DNA of 26,124 nucleotides from BB31 sp964582525 (GCA_964582525.1 CAZOSP010000053.1:1-26124); one strand, 5' to 3'. Counted from the first letter of the stretch, positions 7,370 to 15,100 are shown. The notes: a model not told the origin generated them from the letters alone. Made by a program: numbers and translations.

Positions 7370-9298
7370 TTATTCACTCACCCGACTGTCATCCAGTGCC
7401 CAAGCCAGACCGAATTCCGCGAACAGCAGAGTATAGAAGCGTTCATCGCACGCCGTATCGTCCTGACAGAATTCGGCAGCGGTTGCGTAAATGGCCGGGT
7501 CTTCCATAGGCAGGTAAGCCAAGTCCAATATCTGCGGGACTTTTTCAGTCAGACAAGCGGTGTCGCCTTGGCAAAAGGCCGCCGAGGCTTTTTTCACATC
7601 GTCAAAAATCGCCATATATCCAGCAGTAGCGGCTACTATCTTCGAACAGGTATAATTTTCTCCACACATGCTTTCTAACAATTGCTGGTATTGCCCATCA
7701 TTGCTCACCAGCTTGCTTACCAGTTGCGGACAGGTGGCGGCACGATCTGCGGTGCAGAACAGCGTGGACAGTTCTTGCTCATAAAAGGCGTTGAATTGTG
7801 CTTCATCAAGGGGGCTAAAGGTTTGATCCACGGCATATTGCGCGGAGGCAGCCGACCAGGCTTGATCGTCAGTCGCCCGTAAGGCAGCCACGCAAGTGCC
7901 GTCGGTATCGTTAGGACATAAACCGTCTATCAGTTGGTTGTACTCGGCTTCGTTTTGGAAATCAAAATTAGCCAGTTTGCCGATCAAATTCAGGCAGGTG
8001 TCACCGCGTTCGACAGTACAAAACAAAGCCCCCAGTTGCTGCTCATAAAAAGCCGTGAAGTCCGCGCCATAAGGGTCTGAGGAGTCGATGGCGAAGGCTT
8101 TTTCCCAAACCTGATCGACGGCGTTGAATAAGCTGTCTACACAGGTACCATCGTTATCTTCGGGACACAAATCACCAATAATCTGCCAATACTGGATTTC
8201 GTTTTTTACCAAGTCACCAAAGCCGCCGTTTGTGCCACAGCCCACGCCATCAGGACAAATCCTTTTGAGTAAAGGGATGCGCAAAATCGCGTTGATATTG
8301 CGCATGGACTCGTACAATACCGCCCAGTTATCGGCTGATCCGCTGTTCCGGCAAATTTCGGGGTTGTCTATACCACTGCAAATCCGCTGAAACACCGCGT
8401 TGCGTTGTTGTACGTTATGTTTAGCCTGATAGATTGGGTAGGCAACTTGCGCCTGACAGGCATTATCTCCCGCCGCGCAAAGCAGCGACGCGGCGCTGCT
8501 GGCAGCGTTGAAAGCGTCTTGTATGATTGCTTCCTGCACACTGTCTGCGCACACTTGATTGTCTTGGCATAACACATCCAGTAAATCGCCCATTTCTGCC
8601 GATCTGCCGATAAACAGCGGTAACTTGTCGTAGCGACAGGAATAATCCGTTTCATTCGGGCACATGGCGCTGATATATAACGCCATTTGCGCCATGTTAC
8701 TTGCGCCGTCACCGTTATTGTCATCATCAAAGGTGCCGTTAGTGTCCCAATCCCTGTCGTCGAAACCCTGATGATTAACTGCAATGCGCTTACGGGCATT
8801 GATTGCCGAGATGTCCGGGTACCAGTCACGAATCTCGGCGGGATTGCCGCCGGGACGGGTAAACACCACGCTCAACAAATAATCCCCCGGCGGCAGCGTG
8901 GCGCTGTCCAATTGCTGAAGCAGAGGCATCACGCCGTCCGGTTCCAGTGCAGCCAAGGGGACATACAACAAATCGGTCAGTCCCGGTATTTGGATGACCA
9001 AGTGGGCATTGGCGCGCCCGGAAAAGACTTGGCTTAGCCGACTCGGCAGCGCATAGCTGAGGTCTAATGGTGTATCGAGATAAAAAACCTGGCGCTTGAG
9101 ACGAATCAAATCTTCGTTTAATTGCGCGGCGATGGAGGGATCGCTAAAACCGTTGACATCAATGATGTCACCGTCGAACAAGCCGTCATGGTTCTTGTCT
9201 TCAGGATCGTTGGCAGCGGCACTGATGCGCAGACGTTCGTAACTGATACGTCCATACGCCCCCAGATACCAGTCGTCAAGCTTTAACGGATCGCCGCC
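7370..9298 (-). CDS. Secreted Cys-pair repeat protein, main part (after a frameshift)
   Basis: I do not recognise a known family. This frame continues the 9283-9672 product; its upstream edge is not a start codon. It opens with GGDPLKLDDWY and an EF-hand-like DKNHDGLFDGD. A second copy of the N-terminal beta module follows (LKRQVFYLDTPLDLSYALP to LPPGDYLLSVVFTRPGGNP), then a D/N-rich Ca-like stretch (DWDTNGTFDDDNNGDG). The remaining 430 or so residues are helical-looking and contain exactly 24 Cys, all in twelve pairs spaced C-x(5-8)-C, such as CPEDNDGTC, CPNDTDGTC, CTVERGDTC and CQGDTAC. Sections around DFTAFYEQQLGALFC and QFNAFYEQELSTLFC show an approximately 90-residue internal repeat. With the signal peptide of the upstream fragment, periplasmic or extracellular disulfide hairpins are likely. 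Adding one base near 9298 gives a single 767-residue protein. Confidence 0.75.
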   Translation of the reverse strand, partial: GGDPLKLDDWYLGAYGRISYERLRISAAANDPEDKNHDGLFDGDIIDVNGFSDPSIAAQLNEDLIRLKRQVFYLDTPLDLSYALPSRLSQVFSGRANAHLVIQIPGLTDLLYVPLAALEPDGVMPLLQQLDSATLPPGDYLLSVVFTRPGGNPAEIRDWYPDISAINARKRIAVNHQGFDDRDWDTNGTFDDDNNGDGASNMAQMALYISAMCPNETDYSCRYDKLPLFIGRSAEMGDLLDVLCQDNQVCADSVQEAIIQDAFNAASSAASLLCAAGDNACQAQVAYPIYQAKHNVQQRNAVFQRICSGIDNPEICRNSGSADNWAVLYESMRNINAILRIPLLKRICPDGVGCGTNGGFGDLVKNEIQYWQIIGDLCPEDNDGTCVDSLFNAVDQVWEKAFAIDSSDPYGADFTAFYEQQLGALFCTVERGDTCLNLIGKLANFDFQNEAEYNQLIDGLCPNDTDGTCVAALRATDDQAWSAASAQYAVDQTFSPLDEAQFNAFYEQELSTLFCTADRAATCPQLVSKLVSNDGQYQQLLESMCGENYTCSKIVAATAGYMAIFDDVKKASAAFCQGDTACLTEKVPQILDLAYLPMEDPAIYATAAEFCQDDTACDERFYTLLFAEFGLAWALDDSRVSE

Positions 9299-9672
9299 GG
9301 CTTGACCAGCACCACGGAAAAATAGTAATCACCGGCGGGCAAGAGACTTGCATTATCAATTTGAAAAAACGGATGTAAACGCCCGGTTTCCTTGCTCAGC
9401 GGAATCACCAACGGCTCTTCCCCCAGCGGAGAGTGGAGTACCACATAGGGATCGGCTTTCGCCAAAATATCCAGTAACATGCCAGGCAGCATGTAATTCA
9501 GCACCATGCCATTGCCGGGGTAGTAAATCTGCCGCTCTTGATTGCGGATGACATCCAGCTTGCCGCTGAGGATTTCAATATCGTCGGCATACAGCGCGGC
9601 GGCGTGAAAGCCTGACAGGCATATCAACAAGGTGGAAAGCAGTGGTTGGTATAGATGTTTAACAGGTTTCAT
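9283..9672 (-). CDS. N-terminal part of the Cys-pair protein (signal peptide and first module), frameshifted
   Basis: A 129-residue frame with a signal peptide (LLSTLLICLSGFHAAALYA) and one beta module ending SLLPAGDYYFSVVLVKP before running out of frame as AAIR-stop. The downstream module in the next frame reads LPPGDYLLSVVFTRPGGNP, and the frame beside this break continues GGDPLKL. The intended text is therefore almost certainly VKPGGDP, with one G missing from a GGG run near 9297-9298. The ATG has AGAGG nine bases upstream and lies 24 bp after the NHLP precursor stop, so both genes are probably on one transcript. Read with the 7370-9298 entry; real as a gene start, uncertain as a functional product. 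Confidence 0.72.
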   Translation of the reverse strand: MKPVKHLYQPLLSTLLICLSGFHAAALYADDIEILSGKLDVIRNQERQIYYPGNGMVLNYMLPGMLLDILAKADPYVVLHSPLGEEPLVIPLSKETGRLHPFFQIDNASLLPAGDYYFSVVLVKPAAIR

Positions 9673-9696
9673 TTTAGTAGCCTCTCGTGTTAATCA

Positions 9697-10167
9697 TTAA
9701 CAACGCGCCATCGCACTGCGATGACGACGTGTATCGGTACGGCAAATTACCGGTAGGCTGCTTAACCCACCTGCCAGCAGCGTTAAATCCGTTTCCGCCA
9801 AGCCGCTTTCCGTTGCCATTTCCTCTAGCGGGGGTTGGGGCAGCAGCAAATAACGCAGGCTCTGCGTGCTTTCCACCACTTTGAAATGAATATTCTCCGG
9901 TATGGCAAACTGAAGTTCTGCCGCGAGAGTGGCATCGGGGTTGTCCAGCAATTGTTGCCGGAATGCTGAGTCTGCTTGGGCGCGATGAAACAGCTTGAGC
10001 AAGATGTCTTCATAGGCGGGGTCGTAGTCCAGCGTGGCAGCGCGGTGAATTTTCAAGGTTTCCGCCGCATCCGCCGATGCCGACACAAAGGGCAACGCCA
10101 AGTGGTACAACTCTGACGTATCTTTCAATATGAAATATTTAACATCCGTGGGAATACGCACATTCAA
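9697..10167 (-). CDS. NHLP-type peptide precursor: rest of domain 1, domain 2, GG site and core
   Basis: NHLP leaders are nitrile-hydratase-alpha-like leader peptides of ribosomally made, modified natural products. This frame begins at a TTG within domain 1 (NVRIPTDVKYFILKDTSELY, then HLALP). It contains a full second domain: LLKLFHRAQADSAFRQQLLD, NPDATL, IPENIHFKVVESTQS, then LRYLLLPQPP. The end, SGLAETDLTLLAGG, is the expected double-glycine cleavage site. It is followed by a 22-residue tail that starts LSSLPVICRT and ends RHRSAMARC, with 2 Cys, 3 Ser and 2 Thr, a plausible core. There is no CxxCSC metal motif, so it is not the enzyme. Joined with 10139-10288 after removing one T, it gives 196 residues with two leader domains. 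No modification enzyme or NHLM transporter lies in the window. Confidence 0.7.
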   Translation of the reverse strand: MNVRIPTDVKYFILKDTSELYHLALPFVSASADAAETLKIHRAATLDYDPAYEDILLKLFHRAQADSAFRQQLLDNPDATLAAELQFAIPENIHFKVVESTQSLRYLLLPQPPLEEMATESGLAETDLTLLAGGLSSLPVICRTDTRRHRSAMARC

Positions 10168-10288
10168 AGCCGCTCAGAGTGGCATTGGGTTCGCTGATTA
10201 AGGCTTGTGCAAACGCCGGTTCCTGCCAAGCGCGTTCAATCAGGTGTGAATTCAACTGGATATGTGTGGCTAACATGAGTTCTAGCAT
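10139..10288 (-). CDS. NHLP-type precursor, N-terminal fragment (first half of leader domain 1)
   Basis: The true gene start: ATG at 10288 with AAGGAG eight bases upstream. It encodes 49 residues; SHLIERAWQEPAFAQALISE and PNATLSG are the opening helices of an NHLP domain. After codon 40 the frame goes wrong (FECAYSHGC-stop). The next frame continues exactly where the family should, LNVRIPTDVKY. Removing one T from the TTT run at 10166-10168 restores GLNVRIP. No other upstream start fits the 9697-10167 frame, because a TGA lies just before its TTG. Translation as written yields only this fragment, unless ribosomes slip at the T-run or the base is an error. Confidence 0.68.
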   Translation of the reverse strand: MLELMLATHIQLNSHLIERAWQEPAFAQALISEPNATLSGFECAYSHGC

Positions 10289-10296
10289 GAGTATGA

Positions 10297-10302
10297 CTCC
10301 TT
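10297..10302 (-). promoter_or_regulatory. Ribosome binding site AAGGAG of the NHLP precursor
   Basis: A near-perfect Shine-Dalgarno at 8-nt spacing from the ATG at 10288. It fixes the start of the precursor upstream of the frame break and shows that the 10167 TTG is not the natural start. Confidence 0.75.
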
Positions 10303-10318
10303 AAACTTTACAAAAATT

Positions 10319-10371
10319 GTATCCGTTCACTCCCCCCTCTCCCACTTGTGAGAGAGGGGGTGGGGAGAGGG
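10319..10371. repeat. TATCCG-C-run hairpin repeat, copy A
   Basis: Begins GTATCCGTTCACTCCCCCC and folds C-rich CCCCCTCTC-type bases against GAGAGAGGGGG. Copies B (11058-11098) and C (15215-15254) share the TATCCG(C/T)TCA(C/T)TCCCCCC start. It lies between the Uma2 gene and the NHLP precursor and could also end Uma2 transcription. Confidence 0.65.
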
Positions 10372-10408
10372 AAAAAGAGCAGGGACTGTTCGCTTACGAT
10401 GCAACTGA

Positions 10409-10957
10409 TTAATCAAACACTTTAGCGTAAATATCCGCTAAATCCAAACTACACGCTAAGGCGGGCAATTCAAATTCGCCGCTGTCCAAATATTCATACA
10501 GCGTCCAGTGATGTTCAGCCTGTTTGACATAATGTATGACATGAGTGCGGTCTTGGGCGACTAAGATATATTCTTGCAGCGAGGATAACTGTCGGTAACG
10601 GGCGAATTTGCCGCTACCGTCGTAATCTGCGGTGGAGGGCGATAAGACTTCAATAATCACGACAGGATTAAGCAGGTTATCCTTGTCGTAAAATTCTGGC
10701 TTGCCGCATACGACTGAGACATCGGGATACACATAGCCGTCGCGTAGTTGTACCCGTTGGTCGCTGGGTAAAACGCGACAGGGGCGGTTTTTGAATTTAC
10801 TGTGTAATCCGGCCACTAAATTAGCGACAATTGAATTATGCGCAAAGCTCGCGCCACTCATGGCGAAAATGTCGCCGTTGTAAAATTCGTGTTTGGTGTC
10901 GCTCAGGCGTTCCTGTTCCAGATACGCCTGTTCGGATAAATTAGGTAATGCTGACAT
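10409..10957 (-). CDS. Uma2 family (PD-(D/E)XK) endonuclease-like protein
   Basis: A 182-residue member of the Uma2/DUF820 family of putative restriction-like nucleases. The nuclease core is visible: D79 in YVYPDVSVVC, E103-V-L in VVIIEVLSPST, and K117 in GKFARYRQL followed by LQEYILVAQD. The N-terminal helix region TKHEFYNGDIFAMSG is also typical. Length is normal and no motif is missing. The ATG has AGAGGAAAT upstream. Uma2 genes are often present in many copies in cyanobacteria and large sulfur bacteria, and their role in the cell is not settled. It reads toward the NHLP precursor 120 bp further on, but a C-rich hairpin lies between. Confidence 0.88.
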   Translation of the reverse strand: MSALPNLSEQAYLEQERLSDTKHEFYNGDIFAMSGASFAHNSIVANLVAGLHSKFKNRPCRVLPSDQRVQLRDGYVYPDVSVVCGKPEFYDKDNLLNPVVIIEVLSPSTADYDGSGKFARYRQLSSLQEYILVAQDRTHVIHYVKQAEHHWTLYEYLDSGEFELPALACSLDLADIYAKVFD

Positions 10958-11024
10958 GGTATTTCCTCTTGATCCAAACGCCGCCTCGGCGCGGCTTTTT
11001 GGTGCGAATTTTTATGAAAATCTA

Positions 11025-11732
11025 TTATGTGTCCATACCAAACACATAATCCAAATTATATCCGCTCATTCCCCCCCCTTTTGGAAAAGGGGGGAGGTGC
11101 CTTACCAAAACTTTATCACTACGCCGGGTTTCTTCCAGCTCACTCAAATACGGACCTAAACGGCGTTTGATAAACGCCGCCATCGGCTTATTACTCGCCT
11201 GAGTGCGCCAAATACCGCACAAACGCGCACCATCGCGGGCGTAATGCCATTTGATGGATTCCGCCAATAGCACAGCGGCACGCCCCAAAGAACGCAAACC
11301 GCGTTGAATAAACAGGTTTTCATATAAAATCCGCGTACCGCCTAGCGGTTTGCACAGCATCCAACCCACCACCTCGCCGCGATAACGCAGACCGATGCTG
11401 TTGACGGCTGCCAGTCCCTCGCGCAGGGGCGCATAGCCTTGTTCGTAGTCTTCCGTCGCGTGTTGCGCGGCAATCTGCTGAAATTCGCTGTCACTCAGTT
11501 CTGCCCAGGGAAACAGGCTAAATGTCTCAGGCAAGCGGTATTGCGTCATCCACGGGTCTTGCATTAAGGCTTCGATATTCGCTTCGCCATCGCTTTTGCA
11601 TAGCAGGGTTGCGGCTTGCGGTGCGCTCCAGCCGTGCCGGGCGAGTAATTTTTCCACATCTTTTTGTCGAAGCACACGGGATGATGGCAGGCTGCGGAGC
11701 ATTCGCGTTCGCGCCTCGTTTCCAAGTGGCAC
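11025..11732 (-). CDS. GNAT acetyltransferase-like relic with repeat-derived ends
   Basis: The body (about residues 27-215) looks like a GNAT fold: NSIGLRYRGEVVGWMLCKP, then QRGLRSLGRAAVLLAESI in the acetyl-CoA helix position, and NKPMAAFIKRRLGPYLSELE. The part before it, KLLARHGWSAPQAATLLC, resembles the linker seen after a first domain in tandem GNAT proteins, so an N-terminal domain may be missing. The first 26 residues (GTG start, PLGNEARTRMLRSLPSSRVL) are translated repeat sequence of the 11656-11779 element. The last 24 (HLPPFPKGGGMSGYNLDYVF and four more) are translated from the 11058 C-run repeat and beyond. A functional product is doubtful; it may be a truncated gene between two repeats. 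Acetyl-acceptor unknown. Confidence 0.6.
   Translation of the reverse strand: MPLGNEARTRMLRSLPSSRVLRQKDVEKLLARHGWSAPQAATLLCKSDGEANIEALMQDPWMTQYRLPETFSLFPWAELSDSEFQQIAAQHATEDYEQGYAPLREGLAAVNSIGLRYRGEVVGWMLCKPLGGTRILYENLFIQRGLRSLGRAAVLLAESIKWHYARDGARLCGIWRTQASNKPMAAFIKRRLGPYLSELEETRRSDKVLVRHLPPFPKGGGMSGYNLDYVFGMDT
11058..11098. repeat. TATCCG-C-run hairpin repeat, copy B
   Basis: TATCCGCTCATTCCCCCCCC is followed by TTTT-GG-AAAA and GGGGGG, a perfect 10-bp stem. It overlaps the 3' end of the acetyltransferase frame, where it is translated as PPFPKGGGMSGY. Confidence 0.7.
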
Positions 11733-11779
11733 TTGGGAACGAGGACGTGGCGCAAATCCTACTGAAATAAAATCAATGA
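11656..11779 (+). repeat. GTAGGG..CCCTAC repeat family, copy 1 (5' end diverged)
   Basis: Shares ACATCTTTTTGTCGAAGCAC, GGGATGATGGCAG, GCATTCGCGTTCGCGCC, GACGTGGCGCAAA and the tail CCTACTGAAATAAAATCAA with the 15255 copy. The GTAGGG end is missing. An inserted inverted repeat TTTCCAAGTG/CACTTGGGAA (11719-11739) is shared with the 24145-24317 copy. It supplies the N-terminal codons of the acetyltransferase frame. Confidence 0.75.
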
Positions 11780-11823
11780 CTTAGCAACATAAACTGATTC
11801 TATTTTTATTCTATTCATTGCTA

Positions 11824-14800
11824 TCATGCTATTTCAATTTTATCAATTGCTTTCATGATTCTATCTGTTTCGGTTAAGGCTGCAATTATTTTTTGATAAT
11901 GCAGAATATCATCAAAATTGAGTGTTCTGGCTTTTCTATCTTTTAACCATTTCTGGGCTGGTTGATAACCGCCAATATAAAACTCCCAAGCGACAAGCGG
12001 AATATTTTCAAAATACTGGGTGTCGTTTATCCAAATGCTGCCTTTGGGTGAACCTTCAAGGTTTTCAAAACCTTGAAGGTTTGAAATTGTTCCGCTGATT
12101 TTCCAATCTTTTTTAGCGATTTTGGTTGTAATGCTATTGTCGCCATCAATTGGATAGCCTGTCATGTAGTCTTCTACTTTGGGGCTTTCCAATAAATGGA
12201 TTTGCCGTAGCTCTGCGCCCCATTTTACCAACTGCCAAAAGGTTTCTGCATCTTTTGGATACGGTACTCTCGGAAAATCTATTTTCAGAAATGCTTTGTA
12301 TTTCTCGCGGTAGGTGGGCGAATGCAAAACGGCGTAGATGTAATCTAAAATATCAATCGGGGCAAATGCGTTGTGAGTTATTAGTTTTGAGTGATTAGTT
12401 TTCTCGTTTTCAAATAGCAAACCCAAACCTTTGGCTATTTCTGCCACTATTTCCAGTTTCAAATTCGGCTTTCTGCCTTTGTCGCTTAATTCGCTTTCCG
12501 AATACAGGCTGTCTTTTTCAGGGTTGGGATAAAGGTAGAGGGGGAATAAATAAGTAATAAATCTATCGGCTAATCTTGCCTCAGCAATATTCTTAGTTAA
12601 GAATACGCCTGTGTAACCAATATCACTCGGTTCTTTATTGAGTTTTGTTCCTGCAAGCCCCACATTTTCACCTTTAAGGAAGTGTTGCATGACTTTACGG
12701 ACTGTTCTCCAAACTAATTTGTCTTCATAAAAAATATATCTATTATCAAAAGGTCTGTATGAAATTGGTTGAATAAATTTCGTTAAATCCTTTTCGTTAT
12801 GAATATTATCATAACCATCTAAGATATCCCAACCTGTTTTTTTTCTTACATTGAACTTTTTATGCAATGTTTCTTCATTCCTTTCACTTTGTTGAAAATT
12901 AGAATAGAAATTCAATAATTCTTGTTTATCTTCTTTTATTACAAAATCATCGTGTGCTGTTGTCATTCCCACGCCATTTACAATAAACAATTCATTAACA
13001 GAAAATCCTTTGTCATAGCCTTTTTTAGCATTAAAATCTTTTTGGATAAAGAAATGATTGGGTGCTATGCTTGGCAATTCAGTATAAGAAACTGTTTTAA
13101 TGCTATTTTCCAAAAGAAAATTGTATTTTTCTTCACGTTTTCCGTAAAGGTCGTAATGAAAAACTTTGCCTAATTCGTTTTTTTTCTTTTTACCTGTTTT
13201 TACAAATACATTGATTGAAACGCCCTGCATAATATCAAACACATTTACATCGGGAGAACCATCGGGGCAAGTTTCTTTTTTCTTGCTGTTGCCGTGCAAA
13301 TCTATTGTATAAATTTTGTCATAAGTTTTAAGCAAATTCCAACGCATTCCTCTAAAAGTAGGATTGTCTAAAAAACCATGCGGATTGATAAATGCTAAAA
13401 CACCTTCGCCATTTTTTTCAATAAAATATTGTCCGTAACGTAAAAACTTTACATAATCGTCATTAATCCATTTCGGATTTCGTTCGTTCAATTTTTCTTT
13501 TCTGCCCGGCTCTTTTTTGTAATCTTCCATCAATTTCATAATCCACTCGCCTTTATTGGCACTTTCGCCGCTATACGGCGGATTTCCAATCACACACATC
13601 ACCGGCGTATCGCGTTTTATGTGGTTTGCTTCGTTTGCTTCGGTACTTAACCAACTTGAAAACAAAGTGCCGGTATCGGGGTGGTGTTCTTCTAATGAAT
13701 TGATCAGATAAATATTAAAACGCTGGTTTTTAGTAGCTTTATAACCGGTTTCGCTCAAAAGCATATCCAATTTTAGATGTGCCATTGCATAAGATGCCAT
13801 TAAAAGCTCAAAACCGTTCAGGCGTGGAATTAAATGTTGTTCAACGTAGCCGCTCCACGCGCCTTGCATGGCTTTAAAGCGTTTGCTGTAAATATATCTG
13901 ACAACCTCGGCTAAAAAAGTGCCGGTTCCGGTCGCTGGGTCAAGTATTTGTACTTTGTGGACTTCCTTTTCTACCATTTTATTTTGCAATGGTACTTTTA
14001 TTTTTGTTGTGCGGGTGTCGGCAAGCCCTTGTGGTAAATCAAACTCGGTTTTCAGAATATCATCTACGGCACGCACTATAAAATTCACCACCGGTTCGGG
14101 CGTGTACCAAACGCCTCTGGCTTTGCGCAATTTTGGGTCGTATTCGGAAAGAAAGGTTTCGTAAAAATGAATGATTGGGTCGTGCGTTTGTGTGCTTTGA
14201 CCAAAATTCTGTAAAAGTTGCTCTACATTAGTCGCTCTGAACACATCGGCAAGGTTGTCCACCGTGCGCACAATACGCTCGTCAATATCGGGTCCGGCTA
14301 CATAGCCAAACAGTTTGCGCAAAAACGGGTTTGATTTGGAAATCAGTTCGGCGGCTTCTTGGCGGCTAAAATCATCAAGGGTTTTATCGTGCAGGCGTGC
14401 GGCAAACATGCCATAAGCCAAAGTTTGGGCGTAAATATCGGCAAATGATTGTGGCGTCAGGTCGTGAATGAGAATTGTTTTAAATGTTTCGTATTGGGCT
14501 TTTAATGAGGTGTTTTCTTGTGTTTCCTCGTCTGATGTAATGGCGCGTTCTAAAATATTTTGTAGCAAACGGGCTTTTGAAGCCATCATTTCAGCTAATT
14601 TTTGGCTCGATTTGATAGTTTGCCCGATGTGCGTGCAAAAGTTTTGTATCAGGTTTTCAAATGCTGAAAAATGTTCGGTTAAGGGTTTCACCCGGTTGTT
14701 TTCTATTGCTCCAATGCGTATTTCATGCACTAATTCACCGCTTTGGAAAAACTGAAACCACACATAATCGGTAATGATCAGGTTATCCAAGGCTTTTTTG

Positions 14801-15066
14801 TAGCGCTCGAATTGTTCTTTATAGCCTTTATGGTTTAAGTCTTTGCCAATATCTTTGGCTTCGATATATCCAAGCGGAATTTTGCCTTTGGTAATGACAT
14901 AATCGGGGTTTCCGCAGTCGGTTACGTTTGCGGGTTCGTTGGTTATTTCAACGCCTTTTACTAATTCTCTCAGCAATGTTTCAAGGTCGCCACGATAGGA
15001 ATGTTCTCTCGAAATACCGGATTTCAGTCGTTTACTGACCGTTTCTATATAGTCTTGTGTTGTCAT
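11824..15066 (-). CDS. Type ISP-like restriction-modification enzyme (adenine methyltransferase with nuclease motif)
   Basis: A 1080-residue single-chain enzyme. Near the N-terminus, D55 and E69-A-K71 (GNPDYVI, GYIEAK) fit a PD-(D/E)XK nuclease core. The methyltransferase part has YTPEPVVNFIVRAVD (about 321-335), the SAM motif DPATGTGTF (376-384) and the catalytic NPPY (495-498) of N6-adenine methylases. The C-terminal half, including DYIYAVLHSPTYREKYKAFL and FPRVPYP, is typical of the type ISP target-recognition region. No helicase motifs (DEAD/H, Walker A) are seen, unlike LlaGI-type enzymes, so it may cut in a type IIG manner. It would methylate host sites and cut unmodified foreign DNA. 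Codon use is clearly more AT-rich than the neighbours, especially 12850-13550, suggesting transfer. A repeat hairpin (12051-12081) sits in frame near residues 996-1006. The ribosome site is weak. Confidence 0.85.
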   Translation of the reverse strand: MTTQDYIETVSKRLKSGISREHSYRGDLETLLRELVKGVEITNEPANVTDCGNPDYVITKGKIPLGYIEAKDIGKDLNHKGYKEQFERYKKALDNLIITDYVWFQFFQSGELVHEIRIGAIENNRVKPLTEHFSAFENLIQNFCTHIGQTIKSSQKLAEMMASKARLLQNILERAITSDEETQENTSLKAQYETFKTILIHDLTPQSFADIYAQTLAYGMFAARLHDKTLDDFSRQEAAELISKSNPFLRKLFGYVAGPDIDERIVRTVDNLADVFRATNVEQLLQNFGQSTQTHDPIIHFYETFLSEYDPKLRKARGVWYTPEPVVNFIVRAVDDILKTEFDLPQGLADTRTTKIKVPLQNKMVEKEVHKVQILDPATGTGTFLAEVVRYIYSKRFKAMQGAWSGYVEQHLIPRLNGFELLMASYAMAHLKLDMLLSETGYKATKNQRFNIYLINSLEEHHPDTGTLFSSWLSTEANEANHIKRDTPVMCVIGNPPYSGESANKGEWIMKLMEDYKKEPGRKEKLNERNPKWINDDYVKFLRYGQYFIEKNGEGVLAFINPHGFLDNPTFRGMRWNLLKTYDKIYTIDLHGNSKKKETCPDGSPDVNVFDIMQGVSINVFVKTGKKKKNELGKVFHYDLYGKREEKYNFLLENSIKTVSYTELPSIAPNHFFIQKDFNAKKGYDKGFSVNELFIVNGVGMTTAHDDFVIKEDKQELLNFYSNFQQSERNEETLHKKFNVRKKTGWDILDGYDNIHNEKDLTKFIQPISYRPFDNRYIFYEDKLVWRTVRKVMQHFLKGENVGLAGTKLNKEPSDIGYTGVFLTKNIAEARLADRFITYLFPLYLYPNPEKDSLYSESELSDKGRKPNLKLEIVAEIAKGLGLLFENEKTNHSKLITHNAFAPIDILDYIYAVLHSPTYREKYKAFLKIDFPRVPYPKDAETFWQLVKWGAELRQIHLLESPKVEDYMTGYPIDGDNSITTKIAKKDWKISGTISNLQGFENLEGSPKGSIWINDTQYFENIPLVAWEFYIGGYQPAQKWLKDRKARTLNFDDILHYQKIIAALTETDRIMKAIDKIEIA
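12051..12081. repeat. AAACCTTCNAGGTTT hairpin, copy 2 (A/T centre), inside a coding region
   Basis: AACCTTCAAGGTTTT and its perfect complement, separated by one C. It is translated on the minus strand as NLQGFENLEG in the specificity half of the restriction enzyme, without breaking the frame. Confidence 0.8.
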
Positions 15067-15100
15067 GTTTTTAGTTCTTGGCGTTAAGGTGACAGCCTGT

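Noticed and set aside
9697..10288. Nitrile hydratase alpha subunit or a Nif11-type leader
   Set aside because: No CxxCSC metal site and too short for the enzyme; the helix and strand motifs fit NHLP rather than Nif11 leaders.
10981..11002. GCCGC..GCGGC-TTTTT hairpin as a terminator
   Set aside because: The T-run is on the + strand, but the flanking genes are both transcribed from the minus strand.
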